Shown piece after piece: positions 1 to 7,897 of a stretch of 15,870 nucleotides of DNA. This DNA comes from CAZVAR01 sp964625225. GTDB taxonomy: Bacteria; Pseudomonadota; Alphaproteobacteria; JAJUGE01. Below the pieces are notes generated by a model, which was given only the letters and a program-made list of their open reading frames with translations, made no database searches and was not told the DNA's origin. The stretch is from the NCBI GenBank assembly GCA_964625225.1, contig CAZVAR010000090.1, positions 1-15,870 of the forward strand, written 5' to 3'. The translations under genes were made by a program, and so were the position numbers. Numbering within the stretch: position 1 is the stretch's first letter; each line of letters begins with the position of its first letter.

Positions 1-1
1 C

Positions 2-604
2 CGCCCCATCCGGATCGTCGAGACCGTGGTGGACATCAACGAAAAGCGCAAGCGCACGATGATTGAGCGCATTACGGCGGCCTGCGGGGGCACTGTTGCC
101 GGCCGCACGATCGCCGTGCTCGGTGTGACCTTCAAGCCCGGCACCGACGACGTTCGAGAGGCGCCGAGCCTTGCCATCGTGCCCGCACTCCTGTCCGGCG
201 GCGCGCGCGTACAGGCATACGACCCGAAGGGAATGACCGCGGCGGCCTCCCTGCTTCCGGGAGTCGTTTGGGCCGGGGACGCCTATACCGCCGTGGACAG
301 GGCCGATCTGGCCGTCGTCCTGACCGAGTGGAACGAGTTCCGGGCGCTCGATCCGAACCGACTGCGCCTGCGCATGCGCCAACCCGTGATCCTCGATCTG
401 CGCAACGCGCTGGACCGCGCGGGCATGGAGGCGGCCGGTTTCACCTATCGCGGACTGGGGCGCGGACCGGGTCCGCTCGGCCGTGAGGGTGTAATCCCCG
501 CCGGCTCCGACCGCGCCGCCCCTTCCGCGCCGGATAGGCGGCAATGGCATGCCGACCGCCCCGCTCCGGTCGCGGCTCTTACGAACGTCCTTCGCCACGC
601 GTGA
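2..604 (+). CDS. ugd: UDP-glucose 6-dehydrogenase, C-terminal part (5' end outside window)
   Basis: This enzyme oxidises UDP-glucose to UDP-glucuronate in the cytoplasm with NAD, giving acidic sugar precursors for surface polysaccharide. Only the last 200 residues are in the window; the frame is open from base 2, so the start lies upstream. The visible part begins inside the central helix region (PIRIVETVVDINEKRK, typical of the family). It continues with the UDP-binding domain: the segment IAVLGVTFKPGTDDVREAPS (residues 37-56 of the fragment) and VLTEWNEF near residues 106-113 are hallmark motifs. The catalytic Cys is upstream and cannot be checked. The family normally ends soon after the FxYxGLGR segment (about residue 154), but here about 45 more residues rich in Pro, Ala and Arg follow. 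The gap to manC is 9 bases, so they are probably one operon. A related UDP-ManNAc or GDP-mannose dehydrogenase is less likely given the TEWNEF motif. Confidence 0.9.
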   Translation, partial: RPIRIVETVVDINEKRKRTMIERITAACGGTVAGRTIAVLGVTFKPGTDDVREAPSLAIVPALLSGGARVQAYDPKGMTAAASLLPGVVWAGDAYTAVDRADLAVVLTEWNEFRALDPNRLRLRMRQPVILDLRNALDRAGMEAAGFTYRGLGRGPGPLGREGVIPAGSDRAAPSAPDRRQWHADRPAPVAALTNVLRHA

Positions 605-613
605 GGCCTGAGC

Positions 614-2056
614 ATGAGTGACGCGAAACCGCAATCGCCGAACGGCCGGATCACCCCTGTCGTCCTGTGCGGTGGCACCGGTACGCGGCTTTGGCCGCTG
701 TCGAGGGCCCTGCTCCCCAAGCAACTTCAGCCGCTCGTGTCGGAGCGCACCCTGCTTCAGGAGACGCTCGCCCGGCTGCCGGTAAACGGCGAGTTCGGGC
801 CGCCGGTAATCGTCTGCAACGAGGAGCACCGGTTCGCGGTCGCTGAACAGGTCCGGCAGCTCGGCATCGCACCGCGGGCGGTCCTGCTGGAGCCGGAAGG
901 CCGCAACACGGCCCCGGCCGCCGCCGCGGCCGCGATCCTGGTGACCCGGGACGAGCCGGACGCGATGTTACTGATTGTCCCCTCCGATCACGTCGTCGGG
1001 CGACCGGATCGTTTCCGCGCGCTCGTTTCGAGCGTCTCCGGAATCCGCGACCGCCTGGTCACCTTCGGCGTCGCACCGTCGAGGCCCGAGACCGGCTACG
1101 GATACATCGAGATCGGTGAGCCGCTCGCTCCGGGATCGGACATCTTCTCGATTCGCGCCTTTGTCGAGAAGCCGGAGGTCGAAACGGCAGGCGAATATGT
1201 CCGCTCCGGCCGCTATCTCTGGAACAGCGGAATGTTCCTGTTCCCGGCGGCGTTGTTCTTGAGCGAGCTGGAGAACTATGCGCCGGAGGTCGTGGCCGCG
1301 TGCCGCGCATCCGTGTCGGCCAGCGAGGCGGATCTGGGCTTCTGCCGGCTGAACCGGAACGCTTTCCTGTCGACGCCCTCGGTCTCGATCGACGTTGCGG
1401 TGATGGAACGGACCCGGTCGGGCGCCGTGGCGCCGATCGATGTGGGCTGGAGCGATATCGGCTCCTGGGATGCGCTCTGGCGCGCCCTGCCGAAGAGTGA
1501 GCTCGGGAACGTCGTCGAAGGCAGCATCATCCCGATCGACTCGCACGATTGCTATCTCCGCAGCACCGGTCCGGTGGTGGCATCGGTCGGGCTGGAGAAT
1601 GCCGTGGTGGTCGCGACGCGCGACGCGGTTCTCGTCACCACGCGCGACCGTGCGCAGGACGTGCGCCGCGCGGTCGAGCAGCTCGCCAAGGCCGGCCGCC
1701 AGGAGCATATGGCGCCGCCCGAGACCTTCCGGCCGTGGGGCTCGTTCCAGACCATCGACTCCGGCGACCGCTTCCAGGTCAAGCGGATCGTGGTCCAGCC
1801 GGGGCAGAGGCTGTCGCTGCAGATGCACCACCACCGCGCCGAACACTGGGTCGTGGTGCGCGGCACCGCGCGCGTGACCCGCGGGGAGGAGACATTCCTC
1901 CTCGGCGAGAACGAGTCCACCTACATCCCGATCGGCATGATGCATCGGCTCGAGAACCCCGGCCGGGTGCCGCTCCACCTCATCGAGATCCAGTCCGGTC
2001 CCTATCTGTGCGAGGACGACATCGTACGCTTCGACGACCATTACGGCAGGGCCTGA
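614..2056 (+). CDS. manC: Mannose-1-phosphate guanylyltransferase / mannose-6-phosphate isomerase (type II, fused)
   Basis: This bifunctional cytoplasmic enzyme isomerises fructose-6-phosphate to mannose-6-phosphate and makes GDP-mannose from mannose-1-phosphate and GTP. It has 480 residues, normal for the ManC/AlgA/CpsB family. The N-terminal nucleotidyltransferase carries the pyrophosphorylase signature GGTGTRLWPLSR (20-31) with Lys36 in LLPKQ, and the second signature FVEKP at 183-187. From about residue 370 comes the cupin isomerase domain, starting at RPWGSF. It includes the metal-site segment LQMHHHRAEHW (402-412) and the C-terminal run ending GEDD-like IVRFDDHYGR. The first Gly/Ser of the usual SGGSGTR is Cys-Gly-Gly-Thr here, a mild variation. 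The ATG start is preceded by GAGG at 603-606, overlapping the stop of ugd. Pairing with ugd suggests a heteropolysaccharide containing mannose (or a GDP-mannose-derived sugar) and uronic acid. The phosphomannomutase needed between the two activities is not in the window. Confidence 0.96.
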   Translation: MSDAKPQSPNGRITPVVLCGGTGTRLWPLSRALLPKQLQPLVSERTLLQETLARLPVNGEFGPPVIVCNEEHRFAVAEQVRQLGIAPRAVLLEPEGRNTAPAAAAAAILVTRDEPDAMLLIVPSDHVVGRPDRFRALVSSVSGIRDRLVTFGVAPSRPETGYGYIEIGEPLAPGSDIFSIRAFVEKPEVETAGEYVRSGRYLWNSGMFLFPAALFLSELENYAPEVVAACRASVSASEADLGFCRLNRNAFLSTPSVSIDVAVMERTRSGAVAPIDVGWSDIGSWDALWRALPKSELGNVVEGSIIPIDSHDCYLRSTGPVVASVGLENAVVVATRDAVLVTTRDRAQDVRRAVEQLAKAGRQEHMAPPETFRPWGSFQTIDSGDRFQVKRIVVQPGQRLSLQMHHHRAEHWVVVRGTARVTRGEETFLLGENESTYIPIGMMHRLENPGRVPLHLIEIQSGPYLCEDDIVRFDDHYGRA

Positions 2057-2163
2057 GTGTCCACAGAGCGAGCCCGACCTTGAGCGCCGGCGCGACCGGC
2101 CATCCCCGGACCGGATCTGCCGCCGCCGAGGCAGGGCCCGAACCCACGCCTCATGTGCGCGAC

Positions 2164-3627
2164 ATGACCCTGAAGAAGAGCGCAATTCTGGGCACTTTGT
2201 GGTCCGTGCTGGGCAGCTCGGGCCGGGAGTTCCTCGGCCTGCTGGTCTTCCTGATCCTCGCGCGCACGCTGGGGCCGGAAGCCTACGGGCTGCTCGGCAT
2301 GGCCATGGCCGTGGTCGCCCTCACGCACGTGCTCGTCGGCGAGCACACGACCGAGGTTCTGGTACAGCGGCAACGCATCGAGCGGCCGCATCTCGATGCC
2401 GCCTTCTGGGCGGTTCTCCTTCTCGGCGCGGCGCTCGGCGCGGCCATCTTCGCCAGCGCGGGACCCTTGGCGAAGATGTATCAGCGGCCGGAGCTGAAGG
2501 ATATCACCCGCGTGCTTGCGCTGATGCCGGTCCTGGCCGCGGTTTCCGCGGTGCCGTTCGCGATCCTGCGGCGCCGACTGCAGTTCCGCCTGCTGGCCTA
2601 CCGCTCTCTGGCAACGGTCATCGTCGGGGGCATCGTCGGCATCGGCATGGCGGCGGCCGGCTGGGGGGTGTGGAGTCTGGTCGGCCTGCAGCTCGCCCAG
2701 AAGGTCACGGAGATGGCCGTCCTGTGGATCGGCATGGACTGGCGCCCGGGGGTCTCCGGTCGCTGGCGCCATCTTCGCGACCTGTTGAACTACTCCGGCC
2801 AGATGATTGCGATCCGCCTGACCGGCTATGTCGGCCTGCAGGTCCCGCGCATGATGATCGGCGTCTTCTTCGGCGCGACCGCGCTCGGCTACTTCACCGT
2901 GGGCTGGCGGGTGTTGGAGGTCGCGACCACCGTCCTGGTCACGCCGATGAGCCAGGTCGCGTTGCCCGTATTCGCCCGCTTCCAGACCCGGCCGAACCGG
3001 CTGGGCGAGATTCTGCGGCAGGTCATGGGCATCGCTGCCCTGTTCGCTCTGCCCTGTTTCGTCGGTGCCATCCTCGTCGCGCCGGAGATCATTCCGTTGG
3101 TGCTGGGCGGCCAATGGGCGCCCGCCACACCGGTGATCCAGATGCTGCTCGCCCTCGGCCCACTGATCGGCGGCATCTATTTTCTCGAGGCCACGATCCG
3201 GGCGCTCGGCCGACCCGACCGCCAGCTTCTGCTGGTCGCGATCGGTACGGTCACGAATCTGGCTGTCGTCTTTGCGCTCCGTGACGCGACGCTGATCTGG
3301 GCCGTCGCCGCCATCGTGTTGCGCGGCTACCTCCTCTTCCCCCTGAACCTGCTGATCGCGGGCCGTCTGACCGCAACCCCCGTCCGCGTTCTCGTGGCCG
3401 ATCTCTGGCGCGTGCTCCTGGCCTGCGCAGTCATGGCGGGGGCGGCACTGGCGCTGCGGGCAGCCTTGCCGCATGCCCTCGGACCGGTCGCCCTCATCTC
3501 CGGTACGCTGCTCGCGGCCGCGGCAGCCTATGTCGCGAGCGCGCTGCTGGTGGCGCGGCCGGCGGTCCGCGAGGCGCTGTCGATGCTGCGGGTCATCGCA
3601 CCCCGTCCAGCGGTCGCCAGCCCATGA
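2164..3627 (+). CDS. Wzx-like lipopolysaccharide/exopolysaccharide flippase
   Basis: This is a polytopic inner-membrane protein of the polysaccharide-transport (MOP/MATE superfamily, Polysacc_synt / WzxC type) family. Such proteins move undecaprenyl-linked repeat units from the cytoplasmic to the periplasmic face. It has 487 residues with about 12-14 hydrophobic segments throughout. The N-terminus is typical: GTLWSVLGSSGREFLGLLVF then LARTLGPEAYGLLGMA (about residues 8-45). The positively charged loop RRRLQFRLLAYRSLA (around 138-153) also fits the family. Start choice is open: ATG 2164 fits the family N-terminus but has no clear ribosome binding site. In-frame GTG 2155 and TTG 2080 would add 3 or 28 residues. 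The gap to manC is 107 bases with the ATG start. The stop overlaps the next gene as ATGA. No Wzy polymerase or Wzz regulator is visible, so they must lie elsewhere if a Wzx/Wzy pathway operates. Confidence 0.88.
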   Translation: MTLKKSAILGTLWSVLGSSGREFLGLLVFLILARTLGPEAYGLLGMAMAVVALTHVLVGEHTTEVLVQRQRIERPHLDAAFWAVLLLGAALGAAIFASAGPLAKMYQRPELKDITRVLALMPVLAAVSAVPFAILRRRLQFRLLAYRSLATVIVGGIVGIGMAAAGWGVWSLVGLQLAQKVTEMAVLWIGMDWRPGVSGRWRHLRDLLNYSGQMIAIRLTGYVGLQVPRMMIGVFFGATALGYFTVGWRVLEVATTVLVTPMSQVALPVFARFQTRPNRLGEILRQVMGIAALFALPCFVGAILVAPEIIPLVLGGQWAPATPVIQMLLALGPLIGGIYFLEATIRALGRPDRQLLLVAIGTVTNLAVVFALRDATLIWAVAAIVLRGYLLFPLNLLIAGRLTATPVRVLVADLWRVLLACAVMAGAALALRAALPHALGPVALISGTLLAAAAAYVASALLVARPAVREALSMLRVIAPRPAVASP

Positions 3628-5672
3628 CACGCGCACCGGGCTCCCGTCACCGGTCCCCGCGTGCCCTCCGCATCGCCGTGGCGGCGGCGCGGCCGTGCCG
3701 TGACCTGGCACGCCGCTTCGAGGCGCGGCCTGCGGGCATCGAGGTGGTGTCGTTCGACGTGTTCGACACCGCCCTGCGGCGGCTGGTGGAGCGGCCGGAA
3801 GACCTGTTCGCCCTGACCGCCTGCCGGTTTCGCCGCCGCACGGGTTCGGCGCTCGACCCGGACGCGTTCCAACGCGACAGGATCGCCGCCGAAGCAGCCG
3901 CACGCCGCACCGCCGCCGCCGCTGGACGCCAGGAGGTCACGCTGGCCGAGATCTATGCCGCGCTGGCCGAAATGGACACGGGCTATGCGGCCGTCGCGAC
4001 CGATCTTCTCCGGGCCGAGTGCGAGACCGAGCGCCTGGCCTGTCGTGCCGATCCGACCGTCCATGCAGTCTACCGAAAGGCCTGCGCCGCGGGCCGCGTC
4101 GTCTTCGTCAGCGATACCTATCTCGACCGGGGCTTCGTCGCCGGCCTGCTCCGTTCCTGCGGCTACACGCATTTCGATGCGCTGTTCGTCTCGAGCAGCC
4201 AACTCGCGACCAAGGCGCACGGGAGCCTGTTCCCGCAAGTTGTATCCGCTCTCGGCATCCGACCCGCCGCCATGCTCCATATCGGCGACAATCGCTGGAG
4301 CGACTTGCGACAGGCACGGGCAGCGGGCATCCGCAGCATCTGGTATGTTCCCCACCGGCCGGTTCCGCCTGCAGCGCCGGGCCGCGGTCTGGTCGCCTCG
4401 GTCGGGAGCGCCGCAACGCGCTGGGCATCGGCACCGGGGCATCGTTTCGACCCTTGGGACACGCTCGGCTTCTCCTGCGCGGGTCCGCTGTTCCTCGGGT
4501 TCGCCCTGTGGCTGCGCGGCCGCGTGAGGCATTTCGACGCCGAGCGCCTGTTCTTCCTGGCGCGCGACGGATGGAACCTGCGGACGGTCTATGGCCGCAT
4601 CGGCACCGAGGACGCAACCGCAGTCGGCAGCGGCTACCTCTATGTTTCCCGGCGTTCGCTGGTGTTCCCGACTATCGACCGGCTCGACGATCGCGCCATC
4701 GCCTTCCTGTGCAGCGGCTCAACCGTCCTGCCAGTACGGAGCTATTTCGACCGGATCGGCGTTGCCATCGGACATGACGATCTCGCGCTCCGACGCGCCG
4801 GCTTCGCCTCTCCCGACGAGCCGGTCGTTTCGGACTCCGATCGCGACAAGCTGCGTCGCCTGATGCTCGCATACGACGGCCCGATTCTGGCCGCGGCGCG
4901 GCGGGAGCGGCACCTTCTCGACTCCTATCTGGCGGCGGCGGGCGCGTATCGGCCCGGCCCGATCGCGGTCGCGGACGTCGGTTGGAACGGGACGATGCAG
5001 GCCGCCCTCTCCAAGCTACGATCCGACGCCGGCTGTGCCGGCGCGGTGCACGGCTTCTATTTCGGCACGCTGCGCGGCCGGCGGCTGCAGGCCGGTGAAG
5101 GTACCCGCGAGGGCTTCGCGATGGAGGAAGGTCGGCCCGGCCGAAGGGCCAGGGCGATTCTCCAGTGTCTGGAAATCATCGAGTTCCTGTTCTCCGCCCC
5201 GCACGGAACCGTGCTCGGCTATCGCCGCTCCAGCGACCGGGTGGAGCCGGTGCTGGACGGCTTCGACCCCGACGGCGAGTATGCCCGGGCGGCAGCGGCC
5301 GTGCGCGCCGGTATGGAACGGTTCGTCGCCGAGGTCGCCGACCTGTTCGACGGCACGGTCCCGGACGGCCTATCGGTCGAGGAGGCATTCGCAGCGCTGG
5401 CCCGCCTGCTGGAGCGCCCGACCTACGAGGAGGCGCGCCGGATCGGCCGCCTCGTCCACCGCGAAGGCTTCGGTTCCGCCGGACAGGCGCGCCGCATCGC
5501 CGCTTGGCCCGGCTGGACGAACGCGGTGCTGCGCCCGCGTGCGACCCTGGAGGCTTGGCGCTCGGCCTACTGGAAGCGCGGTCTGATCGCACAGGCGTTC
5601 CACGGCGCAGCGGCCGTCTATGCCGCCCTCGAGGTCCGCCGCCTGCTGGCGGCGAAGATCGAGCGCGCATGA
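3624..5672 (+). CDS. Two-domain HAD-superfamily protein (COG5610 type) of polysaccharide cluster
   Basis: The protein has 682 residues, probably cytoplasmic, with no signal peptide or clear membrane segment. The N-terminal third is a HAD hydrolase domain with all four motifs visible: FDVFDT (nucleophile Asp45, Thr49), Ser163 in VFVSDTYLD, Lys197 in LATKAHGSLF, and GDN..SD (Asp222, Asp227). Two positions after Asp45 there is Phe, not the Asp that acts as general acid in HAD phosphatases. A dehalogenase-like or altered chemistry is therefore possible. The C-terminal ~400 residues form a second domain with FFLARDGWNL (310-319), YLYVSRRSL and ADVGWNGTMQ (450-459). These motifs recur in COG5610 proteins found in glycan clusters, but their function is unknown to me. 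The start overlaps the flippase stop (ATGA) and the stop overlaps the next glycosyltransferase (ATGATG), so translation is coupled across all three. A role in making or modifying the glycan, such as sugar-phosphate handling, is inference. Confidence 0.8.
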   Translation: MTRAPGSRHRSPRALRIAVAAARPCRDLARRFEARPAGIEVVSFDVFDTALRRLVERPEDLFALTACRFRRRTGSALDPDAFQRDRIAAEAAARRTAAAAGRQEVTLAEIYAALAEMDTGYAAVATDLLRAECETERLACRADPTVHAVYRKACAAGRVVFVSDTYLDRGFVAGLLRSCGYTHFDALFVSSSQLATKAHGSLFPQVVSALGIRPAAMLHIGDNRWSDLRQARAAGIRSIWYVPHRPVPPAAPGRGLVASVGSAATRWASAPGHRFDPWDTLGFSCAGPLFLGFALWLRGRVRHFDAERLFFLARDGWNLRTVYGRIGTEDATAVGSGYLYVSRRSLVFPTIDRLDDRAIAFLCSGSTVLPVRSYFDRIGVAIGHDDLALRRAGFASPDEPVVSDSDRDKLRRLMLAYDGPILAAARRERHLLDSYLAAAGAYRPGPIAVADVGWNGTMQAALSKLRSDAGCAGAVHGFYFGTLRGRRLQAGEGTREGFAMEEGRPGRRARAILQCLEIIEFLFSAPHGTVLGYRRSSDRVEPVLDGFDPDGEYARAAAAVRAGMERFVAEVADLFDGTVPDGLSVEEAFAALARLLERPTYEEARRIGRLVHREGFGSAGQARRIAAWPGWTNAVLRPRATLEAWRSAYWKRGLIAQAFHGAAAVYAALEVRRLLAAKIERA

Positions 5673-7051
5673 TGCCCGCGGTCGACCGTGCGGCCTACCC
5701 AGCGCCCCGTTCCGATCTCGGCGTGTCCCTCCGCGGACGACAGCAAGTTCGGATCGTCCATGTCAACGTAACCGATTCTCAAGGCGGAGCCGCGCGGGCT
5801 GCGATCGCGCTGCACCGGCAGCTCCTGGCCATGGGAGCCGCCTCTCGGGTCCTGGTGCAGGAACGGCGGCTGCACGACCCCGAAATCGTCGGCCCCACGA
5901 CGCTGCTCGAGAAAGTCACGGCGCGAACGCGGCCGTTCCTCGACGGACTGCCGCTGCGGCTCTACCCTGCCCGGTCCCGGCAGGCCTTCAGTCTGCAATG
6001 GCTGCCAGGCGGGTCGGCACGGGCGATCCGAAGGTTCGATGCCGATATCGTCCATCTGCACTGGCTCGCGCGCGGCCTGCTCCCGATCGGCGCATTGCAC
6101 AGCCTGGGCGCGCCGCTGGTATGGACGATGCACGATATGTGGGCCTTCACCGGCGGCTGCCACTACACGGCCGGATGCGAACGGTTCATCGCCGGCTGCG
6201 GCGCCTGCCCGGTCCTCGGCAGCGCGTCGCGATACGACCTCGCCTGGCTGACCTGGCACCGCAAGCGGAGGCGGTGGCGCCGCCTTGATGCCGTCTTCGT
6301 CGCGCCGAGCCGCTGGCTGGCGGCGGAGGCCCGCCGCAGCAGTCTGCTGGCGGATGCGGACATCCGCATCATTCCCAACGGAGTGGACACACAAGCCTTC
6401 CGACCGCTGCCGCGCCACCTGGCGCGGGCGGCACTCGGCATCCCGGGCGAGCGGCCCGTGCTGCTGTTCGGAGGAGAACACGGCTCCCGCGAGCCGCGCA
6501 AAGGGTTCGATCTGTTGGCCAAGTCCCTGCCTCTGCTGCGCAGCAAGCATCGGCTGGCGAACTTCGAAGTCGTCGTTTTCGGCGGCGGCCAGCGCGATGT
6601 CCGGACCGAGGACGGGATCACGGTCCGGCATCTGGGCACGTTGCACGACGATCTGTCGCTGGCCGTGGTCTACAGCGCGGCCGACGTGATCGTGATTCCG
6701 TCCCGGCAGGACAATCTGCCGAACACCGCACTGGAGGCCCTGGCCTGCGGCACGCCCGTCGTCGGCTTCCGCCGGACCGGCCTCGAGGATATCGTGCTCG
6801 ACCGGGAGACCGGATTCCTCGCCGACGCCGGTTGCGAGCACAGCCTGGCCGAGGGAATCGCCTTCACGCTCGCTCTGGCTCGGAACCCGGCCGGAGCGCC
6901 GGACGAAGCGCCCATCCGCATGCGGGCGAGGAGCGACGTGGAAGCTCGCTACCCGCTCACCCTGATGGCCGACCGCTATGGCGCGCTCTATGAGGGGCTG
7001 CTGAGTCAGCGCAACAAGACGGCCGCCGCTACCGCGGCGACCGCCGGCTGA
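5669..7051 (+). CDS. GT4-family glycosyltransferase (WcaC/WcaL-like)
   Basis: This is a retaining GT-B glycosyltransferase, 460 residues, expected to add a sugar from a nucleotide donor to a lipid-linked glycan at the inner face of the membrane. The N-terminal domain starts with RIVHVNVTDSQGGAARAAIA (about residues 28-47), the usual first strand and Gly-rich loop. It carries VHLHWLARG and WTMHDMWAFTGGCHY. Four cysteines (164, 170, 177, 180) in GGCHYTAGC...GCGAC are characteristic of this colanic-acid-type branch and could bind a metal. The C-terminal nucleotide-sugar domain has IPNGVDTQAF, FGGGQ and QDNLPNTALEALACGTPVV. In the last, the EX7E motif reads Asp348...Glu356, a conservative change. 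Two tandem ATG codons (5669, 5672) are possible starts; the first overlaps the HAD stop as ATGA. Donor and acceptor cannot be read from sequence; GDP-mannose is a reasonable guess from manC upstream. Confidence 0.9.
   Translation: MMPAVDRAAYPAPRSDLGVSLRGRQQVRIVHVNVTDSQGGAARAAIALHRQLLAMGAASRVLVQERRLHDPEIVGPTTLLEKVTARTRPFLDGLPLRLYPARSRQAFSLQWLPGGSARAIRRFDADIVHLHWLARGLLPIGALHSLGAPLVWTMHDMWAFTGGCHYTAGCERFIAGCGACPVLGSASRYDLAWLTWHRKRRRWRRLDAVFVAPSRWLAAEARRSSLLADADIRIIPNGVDTQAFRPLPRHLARAALGIPGERPVLLFGGEHGSREPRKGFDLLAKSLPLLRSKHRLANFEVVVFGGGQRDVRTEDGITVRHLGTLHDDLSLAVVYSAADVIVIPSRQDNLPNTALEALACGTPVVGFRRTGLEDIVLDRETGFLADAGCEHSLAEGIAFTLALARNPAGAPDEAPIRMRARSDVEARYPLTLMADRYGALYEGLLSQRNKTAAATAATAG
7024..7039. 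terminator. Hairpin near convergent gene ends
   Basis: CGCCGC (7024-7029) and GCGGCG (7034-7039) form a 6-base-pair stem with a 4-base loop. It lies inside the last codons of the glycosyltransferase and just past the stop of the minus-strand gene ending at 7061. It could help end transcription of the minus-strand gene. There is no T-run on either side, and GC-rich coding sequence makes such hairpins by chance, so support is weak. Confidence 0.22.
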
Positions 7052-7060
7052 GCTGCCGCA

Positions 7061-7711
7061 TCAGCAATCGGTGCAGACCGCACCGTCGGCGGAGCTGAAG
7101 AGCCGGCCGAACTGATGCTGCACGAAGCTCGATGCGTCGCCGTACATCCGCGACACCTGATCGGTCGTGAAGTCGGCGCGGACATAGGCGAACGTCGCGA
7201 TGAACGCGACCAGGGCAAGGACCGGCACCCAGAGACCGGGGCGGCCGCCGGTCCCCGATTTGCGGCGCGGCCGGTCCCGGGCCTCCTTCAACTGAGCTTC
7301 GAGGCGTTGGCACGCCGCCTCGACGCGGTAGCTGGCGCGCGCCATGTCCTCCGACTGCCGCCGCAGGCTCTGATAGCGCTCGTCGAGCTGGCGCGACAGT
7401 TGCTCCAACTTCGCGTTGACGCCCTCCAGCGCAATATCCTGGGCGGCCAGCGCCTGCTGGCCGGCCGCGGAACCGTCCTGCAGCAGGCGGACCGTCCGCC
7501 GCAGTTGCGCAATCGTGCTCTCGAGGCCGGATAATCGCATCTGCAGGGCATCCGCCGGCTCGCTCGACCCTGACGTCTCCGCGGCGTCGAGATCGACGGG
7601 AGTCGATGGCGGCGCCGCGAAATCCAATTCGGAAACGTTGGCCCCGGCGCTCGCCGGCTTCAGAGCGATCGGCTTATCCATTTTGTATGCGTGCTTCTCG
7701 TTGCCGCTCAT
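7061..7711 (-). CDS. Hypothetical coiled-coil protein with one C-terminal membrane segment
   Basis: I do not recognise this 216-residue protein. The N-terminal ~50 residues are Pro/Ala/Ser-rich and probably disordered. Residues about 55-145 are Gln/Glu/Arg/Leu-rich with heptad-like spacing (LESTIAQLRRTVRLL, LEGVNAKLEQLSRQLDERY, RVEAACQRLEAQLKEA), so a long coiled coil. A basic stretch (145-157) leads into one hydrophobic segment, PGLWVPVLALVAFIATFAYV (158-177). A 39-residue tail ends in Cys-Thr-Asp-Cys. The positive-inside rule suggests the coiled coil is cytoplasmic and the Cys tail periplasmic. The start is ATG 7711; ATG 7681 (MDKPIAL) is an alternative that loses 10 residues, and neither has a strong ribosome binding site. 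The gene converges on the glycosyltransferase, only 9 bases apart, and diverges from the deacetylase unit, so it has its own promoter. The architecture recalls membrane scaffolds or chain-length regulators, but Wzz proteins have two membrane segments, so I assign no function. Confidence 0.72.
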   Translation of the reverse strand: MSGNEKHAYKMDKPIALKPASAGANVSELDFAAPPSTPVDLDAAETSGSSEPADALQMRLSGLESTIAQLRRTVRLLQDGSAAGQQALAAQDIALEGVNAKLEQLSRQLDERYQSLRRQSEDMARASYRVEAACQRLEAQLKEARDRPRRKSGTGGRPGLWVPVLALVAFIATFAYVRADFTTDQVSRMYGDASSFVQHQFGRLFSSADGAVCTDC

Positions 7712-7897
7712 GACACCAGCCAATGATGATTTCGGATATCGCCGCAGTCGAAACCCCGCTGACGCCCGATCGGGATCCGGACGATCCGTGCCCGAATGCC
7801 CGCAACCGGCGCAAACTCTCCTGAGGGCGACCCGCGCATCGAACACCCTAGGGAGGGTGGCGATAGAAACGACCTGGAAAATCGGAAAAGGAGAAAA
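7712..7897. promoter_or_regulatory. Divergent intergenic region (promoters for both flanking genes expected)
   Basis: This 186-base gap separates divergent genes, so it must hold promoters in both directions. It is less GC-rich toward the right (7862-7897), as expected of a leader. A perfect palindrome CCCTAGGG lies at 7846-7853. I could not find a convincing -35/-10 pair on either strand. An open frame from ATG 7796 runs into the deacetylase, but its codons here (AGG, AGA, AAA, CCT) differ from those of the real genes, so I read this stretch as untranslated. Confidence 0.5.
7888..7893 (+). promoter_or_regulatory. Strong ribosome binding site deciding a TTG start
   Basis: AAGGAG at 7888-7893 lies in an A-rich leader, 4 bases before an in-frame TTG at 7898-7900. 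This is the clearest ribosome binding site in the region and places the start of the deacetylase at a TTG codon rather than the upstream ATG 7796. The next in-frame GTG (7913) would be 19 bases from it, too far. Confidence 0.6.

Noticed and set aside
1549..2163. N-terminal extension of the flippase frame back to 1549
   Set aside because: Most of it overlaps manC in another frame and is Arg/Pro/Ala-rich. The membrane protein begins near 2164; only TTG 2080 or GTG 2155 remain possible.
968..2185. 405-codon minus-strand frame opposite manC
   Set aside because: This is an antisense shadow; manC motifs on the + strand explain the region fully.
2041..3903. 620-codon open frame on the minus strand opposite the flippase and HAD genes
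   Set aside because: It spans two unrelated real genes and gives an Arg/Gln/Asp-rich sequence with no domain signs, typical of an antisense shadow in GC-rich DNA.
7712..7790. Possible promoter for the minus-strand coiled-coil gene
   Set aside because: Candidate boxes such as TTCGAC with TCATCA match the consensus too poorly to annotate.
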